A DNA stretch of 64,000 nt from DASUXA01 sp036378155 (GTDB lineage: Bacteria > Actinomycetota > Actinomycetes > Mycobacteriales > Micromonosporaceae). This document shows positions 47,508 to 56,881 of the stretch, piece after piece. The notes below the pieces were generated by a model. The model did no database searches. It was not told the DNA's origin and worked only from the letters and a program-made list of their open reading frames with translations. Position 1 is the stretch's first letter; every line of letters starts with the position of its first letter. The stretch covers positions 79,438 to 143,437 of the forward strand of contig DASUXA010000109.1 of the NCBI GenBank assembly GCA_036378155.1. The letters run 5' to 3'. Position numbers and translations under genes: made by a program.

Positions 47508-50132
47508 TCACGCCGAACCGAGCGCGTCGAGCGCGGCGGCGATGCGTTCGAGTTCCGCCTCGGCCGCGGCCTTGCGGTCCCGGATCTTCGCCACCACCTG
47601 CTCGGGCGCCTTGGCGAGGAAGTCGGCGTTGTCGAGCTTCGCCCGCGCTCCGGCGAGTTCCTTCTCCGCCGCCGCCCGGTCCTTGGCGAGCCGCGCCCGC
47701 TCGGCGGCGACGTCGATCGCGCCCCGGGTGTCCAACTCGATCGACACCCCGCCGGTGACCGCCAGCGTCGCGCTCGGGGCGAACGCCTCGCCCGGCTCGT
47801 CGAGCCGGGCCAGCGACCGTACCAGCGGCTCGTGCTCCGACAAGCCGGCGTCGGCGAGCCCCAGCAGCCGCGCGGCTACCCGCTGACCCGGCTTCAGACC
47901 CTGGTCGGAACGGAACCGGCGGACCTCGGTGACCACCTTGCGCAACGCCGCCAACTCGTCCTCGGCCGCATCGTCGACGTACGCCTTGTCCACGGTCGGC
48001 CAGGGCGCCACCACAACCGACGGGGCGCCGGTCAGCGCGGTCCACAACTCGTCGGTGACGAACGGGATGATCGGCTGGAGCAGGCGCAACAACTGGTCGA
48101 GGACGTGCCCGAGCACGCGGCGGGTGACGTCGGCGCGCTCGCCGCCGGCTGCCAGCACCGGCTTGGTCAGCTCCACGTACCAGTCGCACACGTCGTCCCA
48201 CGCGAAGTGGTACAGCGTGTCGCACACCTTGGCCAGCTCGTACGCCTCGAACTCGTCGTCGACCTCGCCGACGACGTGCTGCAGCCGGGACAGAATCCAG
48301 CGGTCGACGCTGGACAGCTTCTCCGGCGCGGGCAGGTCCCCCGCCACCGTCGCGCCGTTCATCAGGGCGAACCGGGTGGCGTTCCACAGCTTGTTGCAGA
48401 AGTTGCGGGCGCCCTGCACCCATTCCTCGCTGACCGGTACGTCCGCGCCGGGGTTGGCGCCGCGCGCCAGGGTGAACCGGGTCGCGTCGGCGCCGAACCG
48501 GTCGATCCAGTCCAGCGGGTCGACGACGTTGCCGAACGACTTCGACATCTTCTTGCCGTGCTGGTCGCGCACCATCCCGTGCAGCGCGACGACGTCGAAC
48601 GGCTGCACCCCGTCCATCGCGTACAGCCCGAACATCATCATCCGGGCGACCCAGAAGAACAGGATGTCGTACCCGGTGACCAGGACGCTGGTCGGGTAGA
48701 ACCGGCGCAGCTCGGCGGTCTGCTCCGGCCAGCCGAGCGTGGAGAACGGCCACAACGCGCTGGAGAACCAGGTGTCCAGGACGTCCTCGTCCTGGTGCCA
48801 GCCCGCGCCCGTGGGCGGCTGCTCGTCCGGTCCGACGCAGACCACCTCGCCGTCCGGGCCGTACCACACCGGAATCCGGTGCCCCCACCACAGCTGACGC
48901 GAGATGCACCAGTCGTGCATGTTGTCGACCCAGGCGAAGTACCGCTTCGCCAGCTCGCCCGGCTCGATGCGGACCCGACCGTCGCGCACCGCGTCCCCGG
49001 CCGCCTTCGCGAGCGGCTCGGTACGCACGAACCACTGCAGCGACAGTCGCGGCTCCACCGTCGTCCCGCAGCGCGAGCAGTGCCCGACGGCGTGCACGTA
49101 CGGTCGCTTCTCGGCGACGATCCGACCCTGTTCGCGCAGCGCGGCGACCACGGCAGGGCGCGCCTCGAACCGGTCCAGCCCCTGGAACGGGCCGTGCACG
49201 GTGACCACGCCGTGCTCGTCGAGTACGGTCAGCGACGGCAGGCTGTGGCGCTGACCGATCTCGAAGTCGTTCGGGTCGTGCGCCGGGGTCACCTTGACCG
49301 CGCCGGTGCCGAACGCCGGGTCGACGTGCTCGTCGGCGACGATCGGGATGCGGCGCCCGGTCAGCGGCAGCTCGACCTCGGTGCCGACCAGGTGCCGGTA
49401 CCGCTCGTCGTCCGGGTGCACGGCGACCGCGGTGTCGCCGAGCATGGTCTCGGCGCGGGTGGTCGCCACCACGATCGACGCGTCGCCGTCGCCGTACCGG
49501 ATGGACACCAGCTCACCCTCGTCGTCGCTGTGCTCCACCTCGATGTCGGACAGCGCGGTCAGGCAGCGCGGGCACCAGTTGATGATCCGCTCGGCGCGGT
49601 AGATCAGCCCGTCGTCGTACAGCCGCTTGAAGATCGTCTGTACCGCCCGGGACAGCCCCTCGTCCATCGTGAAGCGCTCGCGCGACCAGTCGACCGAATC
49701 GCCCAGCCGGCGCATCTGCCCCAGGATCGCGCCGCCCGACTCCGTCTTCCAGCGCCACACCTGCTCGACGAACGCCTCCCGCCCGAGGTCGTGGCGGGAC
49801 AGCCCACGGCTGGCGAGCTGCCGTTCCACCACGTTCTGGGTGGCGATGCCGGCGTGGTCCATGCCGGGCAGCCACAGCGTCTCGTACCCCTGCATCCGCT
49901 TGCGCCGGATCAGGGCGTCCTGGATGGTGTGGTCGAGCGCGTGACCGATGTGCAGCGAACCGGTCACGTTCGGGGGAGGAATCACGATCGAAAACGGCGG
50001 GCGGTCCGAATCAGCATCCGCCCGGAAGTAGCCTGAGGCTACCCACTGCTCGTACCGCCGGTGCTCCACCTCGGCCGGCGTGTACTGCGCAGGAAGGGTC
50101 TCAGTCACTCGGGTCTGCGGATTCGTCGTCAC
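47508..50132 (-). CDS. valS: Valine--tRNA ligase
   Basis: 874-residue class I synthetase. HIGH is at residues 61-64 in PPPNVTGSLHIGHALDHTIQ, KMSKS at 528-532, and a CP1 editing domain (VVATTRAETMLGDTAVAVHPDD) removes Thr. The C-terminal coiled-coil arm (AAERARLAKDRAAAEKELAG) contacts the tRNA. First gene of valS-folC-DUF4233. The 87-bp gap to the divergent gene at 50220 is too short for a T-box, so unlike ileS it shows no amino-acid-sensing leader. Confidence 0.97.
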   Translation of the reverse strand: MTTNPQTRVTETLPAQYTPAEVEHRRYEQWVASGYFRADADSDRPPFSIVIPPPNVTGSLHIGHALDHTIQDALIRRKRMQGYETLWLPGMDHAGIATQNVVERQLASRGLSRHDLGREAFVEQVWRWKTESGGAILGQMRRLGDSVDWSRERFTMDEGLSRAVQTIFKRLYDDGLIYRAERIINWCPRCLTALSDIEVEHSDDEGELVSIRYGDGDASIVVATTRAETMLGDTAVAVHPDDERYRHLVGTEVELPLTGRRIPIVADEHVDPAFGTGAVKVTPAHDPNDFEIGQRHSLPSLTVLDEHGVVTVHGPFQGLDRFEARPAVVAALREQGRIVAEKRPYVHAVGHCSRCGTTVEPRLSLQWFVRTEPLAKAAGDAVRDGRVRIEPGELAKRYFAWVDNMHDWCISRQLWWGHRIPVWYGPDGEVVCVGPDEQPPTGAGWHQDEDVLDTWFSSALWPFSTLGWPEQTAELRRFYPTSVLVTGYDILFFWVARMMMFGLYAMDGVQPFDVVALHGMVRDQHGKKMSKSFGNVVDPLDWIDRFGADATRFTLARGANPGADVPVSEEWVQGARNFCNKLWNATRFALMNGATVAGDLPAPEKLSSVDRWILSRLQHVVGEVDDEFEAYELAKVCDTLYHFAWDDVCDWYVELTKPVLAAGGERADVTRRVLGHVLDQLLRLLQPIIPFVTDELWTALTGAPSVVVAPWPTVDKAYVDDAAEDELAALRKVVTEVRRFRSDQGLKPGQRVAARLLGLADAGLSEHEPLVRSLARLDEPGEAFAPSATLAVTGGVSIELDTRGAIDVAAERARLAKDRAAAEKELAGARAKLDNADFLAKAPEQVVAKIRDRKAAAEAELERIAAALDALGSA

Positions 50133-50219
50133 GAGGGAAGTCTACGAGGGCGGACGAGCGGGATTCGATTCGCGGCTCGTCGGATGACGGGCCGCCGGCC
50201 TGTCGGCAAGGAGTACGTC

Positions 50220-50882
50220 GTGTCAGACCTGGACGCCGTGTTGGGCGACGATCGCGACGCGCCGTTCCCCGGCGGATTCGACGAGTTCGACGAACGGCAG
50301 CCGAGCCGCGCCCGGCGGCGCCGGGCATTGGCGGGCGCCATGGTCGTCCTGCTCATCCTGCTGATCGTGGTCGGGGCGGTGTTCGGCCCGACCGAGTGGC
50401 GGCTGTTCCAGGCGCGGGGCATCCGGGTCGACACGCCGAAGCAGGTCGCGGGGCTGACCGTCGACGACAACGCCGACGCCGCCGACACCGCCGACTATCT
50501 GCGCACCGTACTGGACGCCCGGATGGCGCTGACCGCCACGACGGGCGCGGTGTACCAGGACGGCACCGGAAACGCCGACCGCAGCGTGATCGTGATCGGG
50601 GGCAGGGGGCTCGCGTCCAACCCGGGTCACCGGCTGGACGTCGCGCTCGACCTGATCAGCGACGAGGCGGGCGCGGTGACCGGGGTACACCGGGTACCGG
50701 CGGGGCCGCTGGGCGGCGTGATGAAGTGCGGGACGACCGCCACCGACGGCGGCGGGTCGATGACCGTGTGCGGCTGGGCCGACTACGGCAGCGTCGCGCT
50801 GGTGCTGCTGCCCGGTCGTACCGTCGACGACGGTGCCACCCTGACCCGCGACCTGCGCGCCGGCGTGGAACACCGGTCCTGA
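50220..50882 (+). CDS. Hypothetical single-pass membrane protein
   Basis: 220 residues: an acidic cytoplasmic N-terminus (about 30), basic RARRRR, one membrane helix (ALAGAMVVLLILLIVVGAVF, residues about 39-58) and an extracytoplasmic domain of about 160 with two Cys (GGVMKCGTTA and SMTVCGWADYG). The start is GTG 50220 with AAGGAG six bases upstream; the longer frame from 50061 overlaps valS and is not needed. No family recognised. It is divergent from valS. Confidence 0.8.
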   Translation: MSDLDAVLGDDRDAPFPGGFDEFDERQPSRARRRRALAGAMVVLLILLIVVGAVFGPTEWRLFQARGIRVDTPKQVAGLTVDDNADAADTADYLRTVLDARMALTATTGAVYQDGTGNADRSVIVIGGRGLASNPGHRLDVALDLISDEAGAVTGVHRVPAGPLGGVMKCGTTATDGGGSMTVCGWADYGSVALVLLPGRTVDDGATLTRDLRAGVEHRS

Positions 50883-51213
50883 CGCTCGCCCGCCCGGTTC
50901 TCGTTGTCGCCCGGCTCCCGCTGTCGCGCGGCAACGGCGGTTCGTCGCTCACCTGGGCATGAGACGAAATTGTCCTGCGTGAGCATGCGGTTCCGCGCGA
51001 CCCGTCGGCATGGCGAAGCCCGCCGTCAATGACGGCGGCGCGGGGCGCGGATATTTCCGTATCCGGTACCGACGCACCTCGGCGCTTGGGTCGGAATTTG
51101 CGGACCGTACGTACGATCGACACCGCCTCAGCGGCTCGTCGATCGAGGTAACGCGCCTGAACCGCGTCTGCCTGGGACCTCCCGGCGGCGTCTGACTCGC
51201 TACCATCGCCGCC
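50883..51213. other. 331-bp noncoding region upstream of the LCP gene
   Basis: Contains an 8-bp hairpin (51020-51027 with 51031-51038, loop of 3) and an AT-richer stretch (51046-51070, with GGATA and TATCC facing each other). At the end TACCAT 51201-51206 stands exactly seven bases before the LCP start ATG 51214, a leaderless -10 element. No coding frame is credible. Confidence 0.6.
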
Positions 51214-52278
51214 ATGCCTTACCGGACAAGCCCGATGGACGACGCGACCCAGGTCATCGACACCATCGGCGGGCCGGACGACGACACGCCCCCGCGTCGT
51301 CGCCGTACCCGGCGGATCGTCCTCATCGTCCTCATCGTGCTCGCCGTGGTGGGCGGCGGTTCGCTGCTCGCCTCGGGCCTCTACCTGAACTCGGTGGAGA
51401 ACCGGGTCGGTCGGGTCGACGCGTTCACCGGCATACCCGAGGCGTCCCGGCCGAGCAAGGCCGCGAACGGCGCGCTGAACATCCTGATCCTCGGCAGCGA
51501 CACCCGCGATCCACAGGCGACGTCCGGTTCCCGCAGCGACACCATCATCCTCGCCCACCTGCCGAAGGACCGGTCGAGCGTCCAGCTGATCTCCATCCCG
51601 CGCGACACCTGGGTGCACATCCCGAAGGCTCCGAACGGCAAGTACGGCGACACCGACGCGAAGATCAACGCGGCGTTCGCGTGGGGCGGCGTGGCGCTGA
51701 CCGTAGAGACGATCGAACAGTTCACCGGCGTCCGGATCGACAACGTGGCACTCGTCGACTTCTCCGGGTTCAAGGAGATCGTCGACGCCCTGGGCGGCAT
51801 CGAGATCAACGTCGAGCAGGACTTCACCTCCACGCACTCGCTCAACAAGGACGGCCATCGCACGTTCCACAAGGGACTGCAGACGATGGACGGCGCCACC
51901 GCGCTCGACTACGCCCGCGAGCGGTACTCCTTCAAGGACGGCGACTTCGCGCGCATCCGGCACCAGCAGCAGGTCATCAAGGCGATCGTCGACAAGGCGG
52001 CGTCCGGGGGGCTGCTCGCCAACCCCGCCAGGCTGAACGACTTCCTCAAGGCAACCGCCGACGCTGTGACGGTGGACAAGACCCTGTCGATCTTCACCAT
52101 GGCGAACGATTTGCGGCATCTGCGCAGCGGCAGCATGCACTTCTACACCAGCCCGTCGAAAGGCACCGGGATGGTGGGCGACCAGAGCGTGGTATTCGCC
52201 GACCGGGACAAGGCGAGTCGGCTGTTCGACGCCATTCGCCGCGACGAACCCGACGAGATTTCCACCATTTTGAAATAG
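51214..52278 (+). CDS. LytR-CpsA-Psr (LCP) family cell-wall glycopolymer transferase
   Basis: 354-residue LCP protein with a cytoplasmic acidic start, one membrane helix (about residues 35-55) and the extracytoplasmic LCP domain. Key sites are LGSDTR, the Arg/Asp pairs in GSRSDTIIL and SIPRDTWV, KINAAFAWGG, and DYARERYSFKDGDFARIRHQ. The family transfers polyprenyl-linked glycopolymers to peptidoglycan or arabinogalactan. It opens a cluster of polymer-assembly genes, so it probably attaches their product to the wall. The start is supported by TACCAT seven bases upstream. Confidence 0.94.
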   Translation: MPYRTSPMDDATQVIDTIGGPDDDTPPRRRRTRRIVLIVLIVLAVVGGGSLLASGLYLNSVENRVGRVDAFTGIPEASRPSKAANGALNILILGSDTRDPQATSGSRSDTIILAHLPKDRSSVQLISIPRDTWVHIPKAPNGKYGDTDAKINAAFAWGGVALTVETIEQFTGVRIDNVALVDFSGFKEIVDALGGIEINVEQDFTSTHSLNKDGHRTFHKGLQTMDGATALDYARERYSFKDGDFARIRHQQQVIKAIVDKAASGGLLANPARLNDFLKATADAVTVDKTLSIFTMANDLRHLRSGSMHFYTSPSKGTGMVGDQSVVFADRDKASRLFDAIRRDEPDEISTILK

Positions 52279-52371
52279 ACCGCTCCGGCGCGCTGCCAGG
52301 CTCGCCGCCTAGGCTGCGCACCGGCTCAATTTCCGAACCTTGGTCGGGCTGAAGGACATCACGGGGTTGCA

Positions 52372-53913
52372 GTGGACGGGTTTATCCCGGCGGTCGCCGC
52401 GCCGACCGTCGAATTGCAGGTGATTCGGACCGGTACGCCACACGCGTCCGAAGAAAGAAACACGGAGGACGGCGATCCGTCATCTGCGCCGGATACGAGT
52501 GGATCGACGGCACCGGTTCCGGTGCCGCGAAGGGGATCGCGGACCACAACGGTACTGCCCTACGTCGCCTCACCCGCGTCCCGCCGGACCCGCCCGCTGC
52601 GCGCCTGGATGTTGTCGGTACCGGTCGACCTCGCCGCGCTCCTCGCGCCCCTGACGCTGTCGAATTCCTACTGGCGCGCCGTCGTGTCGAACGCGCTGCT
52701 CACCATCGTGCTGTTCGGCATGGGCGGGCTGTACCGCGGACGGCGGCACATGAGCCTGCTCGACGAACTGCCGACGCTCGCCGGTCGGCTGCTGGCGTCG
52801 ACCGCGATCGTCGCCATCATCGCCGCCGAGCGGCACGACTCCGTCGCGTACGTCGCCCGGTTCCTCAACGGCGTCGCCGTGTCCGCCGGTCTGGTCATCG
52901 TCGGACGCGCGATCACCCGTAAGATCATCGTCGTCGCGCGCCGGCGACGCTGGGTCGAGCACAACGCCCTCATCATCGGTACCGGGCCGATCGCGGTCGA
53001 CCTGGCCCGACTGCTGCGCCGATACCCTGAGTACGGTCTGCGGTTCGCCGGACTGGTGGACGCGGCGGAAGCCGCCGACCACGCCACGCTTCCGATGGTC
53101 GACACGATCGACAACCTCGGGCGCGCGATCGTGACCACGGACAGCGATGTGATCATCATCGCCGACCATGCCTGCGACGAGCTGCGCCTGATGGAGTCGG
53201 TACGCAACGCGGCGGTCGCGACCTGCGACGTCTGGGTCGTGCCCCGGCTGTGGGGCTCCCGCGCGAAGAGCAGGATTCCCGACAACATCGGCGCGGTTCC
53301 CGTAGTCCACATCGGAGACACCACGCTGTCCGGCTGGCGCTGGGCGGTCAAACGCGCGTCGGACGTGGCCTTCGCTTCGCTCGCGCTCATGGTCACGAGC
53401 CCCCTGCTCCTGCTGTGCGCCGTCGCCACCTTCATCGACGGCGGACCCGGCATCCTCTTCCACCAGGAACGCATCGGTCGGCACGGCAAGCCGTTCCGGC
53501 TGATCAAGTTCCGCTCGATGCGGCCGAGCAGCGACCAGGAATCGCAGACCAACTGGTCCATCGCGCACGACAGGCGGGTGAGCGTGATCGGGCGGTTCAT
53601 GCGCCGCACTTCGCTCGACGAACTCCCCCAGCTGTGGAACATCCTGCGCGGCGACATGTCGCTGGTCGGACCGCGACCGGAACGGCCGTACTTCGTCCAG
53701 CAGTTCGCCGCCGAATATCCGGAGTACGCGCTGCGGCACCGCGTACCGGTGGGGCTCACCGGGCTGGCGCAGGTCAGCGGACTGCGCGGGGACACCCCGA
53801 TCGCCGACCGCGCCCGATTCGACAACTACTACATCGAGAACTGGTCGCTGTGGCTCGACGTCAAGGTGCTGCTGAGGACGGTGACCGAGGTGTTCCGCGG
53901 CGGCGGACGCTGA
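52372..53913 (+). CDS. Exopolysaccharide polyprenyl glycosylphosphotransferase
   Basis: 513-residue initiating enzyme that loads a sugar-1-phosphate onto undecaprenyl phosphate. It has a disordered start of about 70 residues, four N-terminal helices, a CoA-binding-like Rossmann domain (NALIIGTGPIAVDLARLL), one more helix (RASDVAFASLALMVTSPLLL), and the PF02397 catalytic domain: FHQERIGRHGKPFRLIKFRS, then SLDELPQLWNILRGDMSLVG and PRPE. Starts at GTG 52372, 93 bp after the LCP gene in the same direction. First committed step of the surface polymer pathway. Confidence 0.94.
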   Translation: MDGFIPAVAAPTVELQVIRTGTPHASEERNTEDGDPSSAPDTSGSTAPVPVPRRGSRTTTVLPYVASPASRRTRPLRAWMLSVPVDLAALLAPLTLSNSYWRAVVSNALLTIVLFGMGGLYRGRRHMSLLDELPTLAGRLLASTAIVAIIAAERHDSVAYVARFLNGVAVSAGLVIVGRAITRKIIVVARRRRWVEHNALIIGTGPIAVDLARLLRRYPEYGLRFAGLVDAAEAADHATLPMVDTIDNLGRAIVTTDSDVIIIADHACDELRLMESVRNAAVATCDVWVVPRLWGSRAKSRIPDNIGAVPVVHIGDTTLSGWRWAVKRASDVAFASLALMVTSPLLLLCAVATFIDGGPGILFHQERIGRHGKPFRLIKFRSMRPSSDQESQTNWSIAHDRRVSVIGRFMRRTSLDELPQLWNILRGDMSLVGPRPERPYFVQQFAAEYPEYALRHRVPVGLTGLAQVSGLRGDTPIADRARFDNYYIENWSLWLDVKVLLRTVTEVFRGGGR

Positions 53914-53984
53914 GCCGTCCGCCCGCCGCACCGCCGAGCCGATGCGGTACCGGTACCGAAACCGCGCCTGAGAGTGGAGGCAGC

Positions 53985-55184
53985 ATGTCCGAACCGCGCG
54001 GCAACGCCGTCAGCGCCCCGTCGATCGCCCTGGTGCACGAGTGGTTCGAGGTGACCGGCGGGTCCGAGAACGTGTTCATGGCGATGCACGAGGTGGTACC
54101 GCAGGCGAAGGGCTTCGTCCTGTGGCGCCACCCGCAGGCGCACCGGGGCGCGGCGTTCACCGAGTCGTGGCTGGCCCGCACGCCGCTACGGCACAGCAAG
54201 GCGCTCGCCCTTCCGGCCATGCCGCTCGCCTGGCGTACCCTCACCCGCCAGCACTTCGACGTCGTCGTCTCGTCCAGCCACGCCTTCGCGCACACCGTGA
54301 AGATCGGTCCCGCCGAGACCACCCGGTACCTCAGCTACGTCCATTCGCCGGCGCGCTACGTGTGGAGTCCCGGGTTCGACGGGCGAGGCTCCAACCCGCT
54401 GCTCACCGTTCCCCGCCGCTTCCTTCAGGCCGCCGACCTGCGGCTCAGCCGGCACGTCCACAGCTACGCCGCCAACTCCGCCGAGGTCCGCTCCCGGATC
54501 CAACGGTTCTGGAACCGCGACGCGTACGTCATCCACCCCCCGGTCGACGTGGACTACTTCGCCGCGGCGCCCCCGGCGCAACGCGCCCAGAACCGCGACT
54601 ACCTGCTCGGTGTCGGCCGGTGGATCCCGTACAAGAACTTCGACCTGATGATCCGGATCGCGGACGCGGCGCGACTGCCCCTGGTGATCGCCGGCTCCGG
54701 ACCGATGGAGGCGACGCTGCGACGCGCGGCGGAGACGGTCGACGTCCCGGTGACGTTCGAACACCGCCCGCCGCGCGAGCGGCTGCGCGAACTGTACTGG
54801 GGTGCCAGGGCGCTGCTGTTCCCCACGCACGAGGACTTCGGCATCATTCCGGTCGAGGCGATGGCGTGCGGGACCCCGGTACTCGGGCTGCGCGCGGGCG
54901 GACTGCTGGAGACCGTCGTGGACGGCAGGACCGGATTCCTGGTCGACTCGAACGACCCTGCCCGGTACGGCGAACGGCTGCGGCACGTCGACGAGCTGGA
55001 TCGGACCGTGATCGCCGAGCACGCGAAGGGGTTCAGCGCGGCGGTGTTCGCCGCGCGGTTCCGATCGTGGCTCGCGACCGAGGCTGGGCTCGCCCTGACC
55101 GGCTCCAGGCTGACCCGGGTGCCCCGGCAGGCAGGACCGGTCGAGCCGCGCCCGACCGGCGACGGGTCACGCGTCGTCGGTTAG
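53985..55184 (+). CDS. Glycosyltransferase family 4 protein
   Basis: 399-residue GT-B fold retaining glycosyltransferase. The acceptor side begins SIALVHEWFEVTGGSENVF. The donor side has LLGVGRWIPYKNFDLMI and the EX7E motif in EDFGIIPVEAMACGTPVLGL. ATG 53985 has GGAGG four bases upstream; the frame further up belongs to a shadow of the preceding gene. Its stop codon overlaps that of the convergent flippase gene (TTAG at 55181-55184). It probably adds the second sugar after the initiating transferase. Confidence 0.92.
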   Translation: MSEPRGNAVSAPSIALVHEWFEVTGGSENVFMAMHEVVPQAKGFVLWRHPQAHRGAAFTESWLARTPLRHSKALALPAMPLAWRTLTRQHFDVVVSSSHAFAHTVKIGPAETTRYLSYVHSPARYVWSPGFDGRGSNPLLTVPRRFLQAADLRLSRHVHSYAANSAEVRSRIQRFWNRDAYVIHPPVDVDYFAAAPPAQRAQNRDYLLGVGRWIPYKNFDLMIRIADAARLPLVIAGSGPMEATLRRAAETVDVPVTFEHRPPRERLRELYWGARALLFPTHEDFGIIPVEAMACGTPVLGLRAGGLLETVVDGRTGFLVDSNDPARYGERLRHVDELDRTVIAEHAKGFSAAVFAARFRSWLATEAGLALTGSRLTRVPRQAGPVEPRPTGDGSRVVG

Positions 55185-56875
55185 CGCCACGGGTCGACGC
55201 GGGGCGCGGCAGTCGTCGGGCGCTGCGCCCCCGCCTGCCGCTCCCCGACGTACCGCTGGGCGCCCGGTTCGACGACCGGGTACCCGCCGGTGCCCGCGTC
55301 CGCCACCATCGGACCGGTGACCTGAAGCACGACGGTGGGCTCGTTGAGCACGTCCGCGATCGTCCGCCGCTTCCTGCCGGGGATCATCTCGCGCAGCCGC
55401 GCGACGACACCGGACAGGAAGGTCCGGCGCAGGCCCGGTACCGCCGCGACCGCGACGACCCACACGGTCAGCGTCGCGGCGGCGGACGCCGCCAGACGCG
55501 GCAGACCCGGTCCGGACAGCAGGTACCCGACCGCCCCGGCGGCCAGCGCCGCGGGCGCCAGGCTGGCGAGCAGTCGCAAACTGAACCGCAGCACACCGAG
55601 GGCGCGGGCCGACGCGACGAACATGACCAGACCGCCGAACGACGCCGAGGCGCCGATGGTGAAGGCGCCCCAGTACCGGTACAACGACAGGTTCATCAGC
55701 ATCGGGACGCCGAACGACACCATCATGACCGCCGCGACCATGCGGTTCGCGCCGCGCGCGTTCAACACCTTGACGAAGGTGTACCCGAGCACCTGCGCCC
55801 AGATGCCGAGCGCGAAGCCGAGCAGCATCACCGACGAGATGGCGACGGCACGGGCGTCGAACTGCCCACGCGCGTACAGCACGGTGACGATGCCGGTGCT
55901 GTTGATGGACAGCACCAGCGCCAGCGGAATCGTGAACATCAGCACCGGCGGGACCATCCGCCGCAGTCCCCCGCCGACCTCGTGCGCGTCCATCTTCGCG
56001 AACGACGCGAGCCCGGCGAGCCCCAACGGCGCCGCCACCAGCGCCATCAGCGAGTCGACGACGAACCGGGTGTACTCGGTGGCTGCCACCACCTCCACCC
56101 CGAGCAGCGACCCGACGACCCGCTCGACCGCGATGGAGCCCTGCAGGATCACCGGTACCAGCAGCAGCGGCCGGAGCCGCTGCCAGAACATCGCCGCCAC
56201 CGGGCGGTACGCGGCCCGGTCGAACACGGGGCGTGGCTGGTCGACGTCCGGTGCGAGGTACCCTCGCCGCCGCACCCAGTACGCGCCCCAGCACCACAGG
56301 ACGACGAACGGGCCGGTGAACCCCCACGCGAGCAGCGCCACGTCGCCGGTCAGGTACGCGGCGACGGTCGCCGCGATCAGCCCGATGCTCTGCGACGACG
56401 GGCGCAGGTTGATCAGGCGGACGTCGTCGTTGGCGAGCCCGACCAGGGTGTACAGGTTGTACAGCACGCAGAACGGCACCCCGAGCGCCGAGATGCCCAG
56501 CATCGACGCGGCGATTCCCGCGGTTCGCGCGTCGAGCCCCGGCGCGAGCAGGTCGACCCACGTCCCGCGGCCCACGGTGAGCCCGACGACCAGCAGTACC
56601 GAGAACCCGGTCAGCAGCATCCGCACGCTGCGGTACAGCGCCAGCGCCAGCGCCGGTTTCTCCCGCCGGTACTGCACGTACAGCGGCAGGAACCCGGCGG
56701 ACAACGCGTCGGCGGTGAAGAAGTTGATGGGGATGAGCGTCCCGGTCTGTGCGACCCGGTTCGCGGCGACCGCACGCCCCGCGCCGAACAGAGCCGCGAG
56801 CAGCACCTCGCGCAGCACGCCGAGAACCTTGCCCGCCATGCCGCCGAGTACCAGCCGCAGAAAGATCCTCGCCAC
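55181..56875 (-). CDS. MurJ/MviN-like lipid-linked oligosaccharide flippase
   Basis: 564-residue MOP-superfamily transporter with about 14 helices. The N-terminus MARIFLRLVLGGMAGKVLGV followed by LREVLLAALFGAG resembles MurJ. A basic cytoplasmic tail of about 80 residues ends the protein. Its place within glycosyltransferase genes suggests it flips the lipid-linked repeat unit (Wzx role) rather than lipid II, but a housekeeping MurJ role cannot be excluded by sequence. GTG 56875 lies six bases after the upstream glycosyltransferase. Confidence 0.88.
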   Translation of the reverse strand: MARIFLRLVLGGMAGKVLGVLREVLLAALFGAGRAVAANRVAQTGTLIPINFFTADALSAGFLPLYVQYRREKPALALALYRSVRMLLTGFSVLLVVGLTVGRGTWVDLLAPGLDARTAGIAASMLGISALGVPFCVLYNLYTLVGLANDDVRLINLRPSSQSIGLIAATVAAYLTGDVALLAWGFTGPFVVLWCWGAYWVRRRGYLAPDVDQPRPVFDRAAYRPVAAMFWQRLRPLLLVPVILQGSIAVERVVGSLLGVEVVAATEYTRFVVDSLMALVAAPLGLAGLASFAKMDAHEVGGGLRRMVPPVLMFTIPLALVLSINSTGIVTVLYARGQFDARAVAISSVMLLGFALGIWAQVLGYTFVKVLNARGANRMVAAVMMVSFGVPMLMNLSLYRYWGAFTIGASASFGGLVMFVASARALGVLRFSLRLLASLAPAALAAGAVGYLLSGPGLPRLAASAAATLTVWVVAVAAVPGLRRTFLSGVVARLREMIPGRKRRTIADVLNEPTVVLQVTGPMVADAGTGGYPVVEPGAQRYVGERQAGAQRPTTAAPRVDPWR

Positions 56876-56881
56876 GGCAGC

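Noticed and set aside
46074..50036. A plus-strand open frame of 1320 codons opposite folC and valS
   Set aside because: Antisense shadow; both opposite genes have complete catalytic motifs.
50133..50219. T-box or leader upstream of valS
   Set aside because: Only 87 bp separate valS from the divergent gene; no T-box sequence, specifier stem or Val-rich leader peptide is visible.
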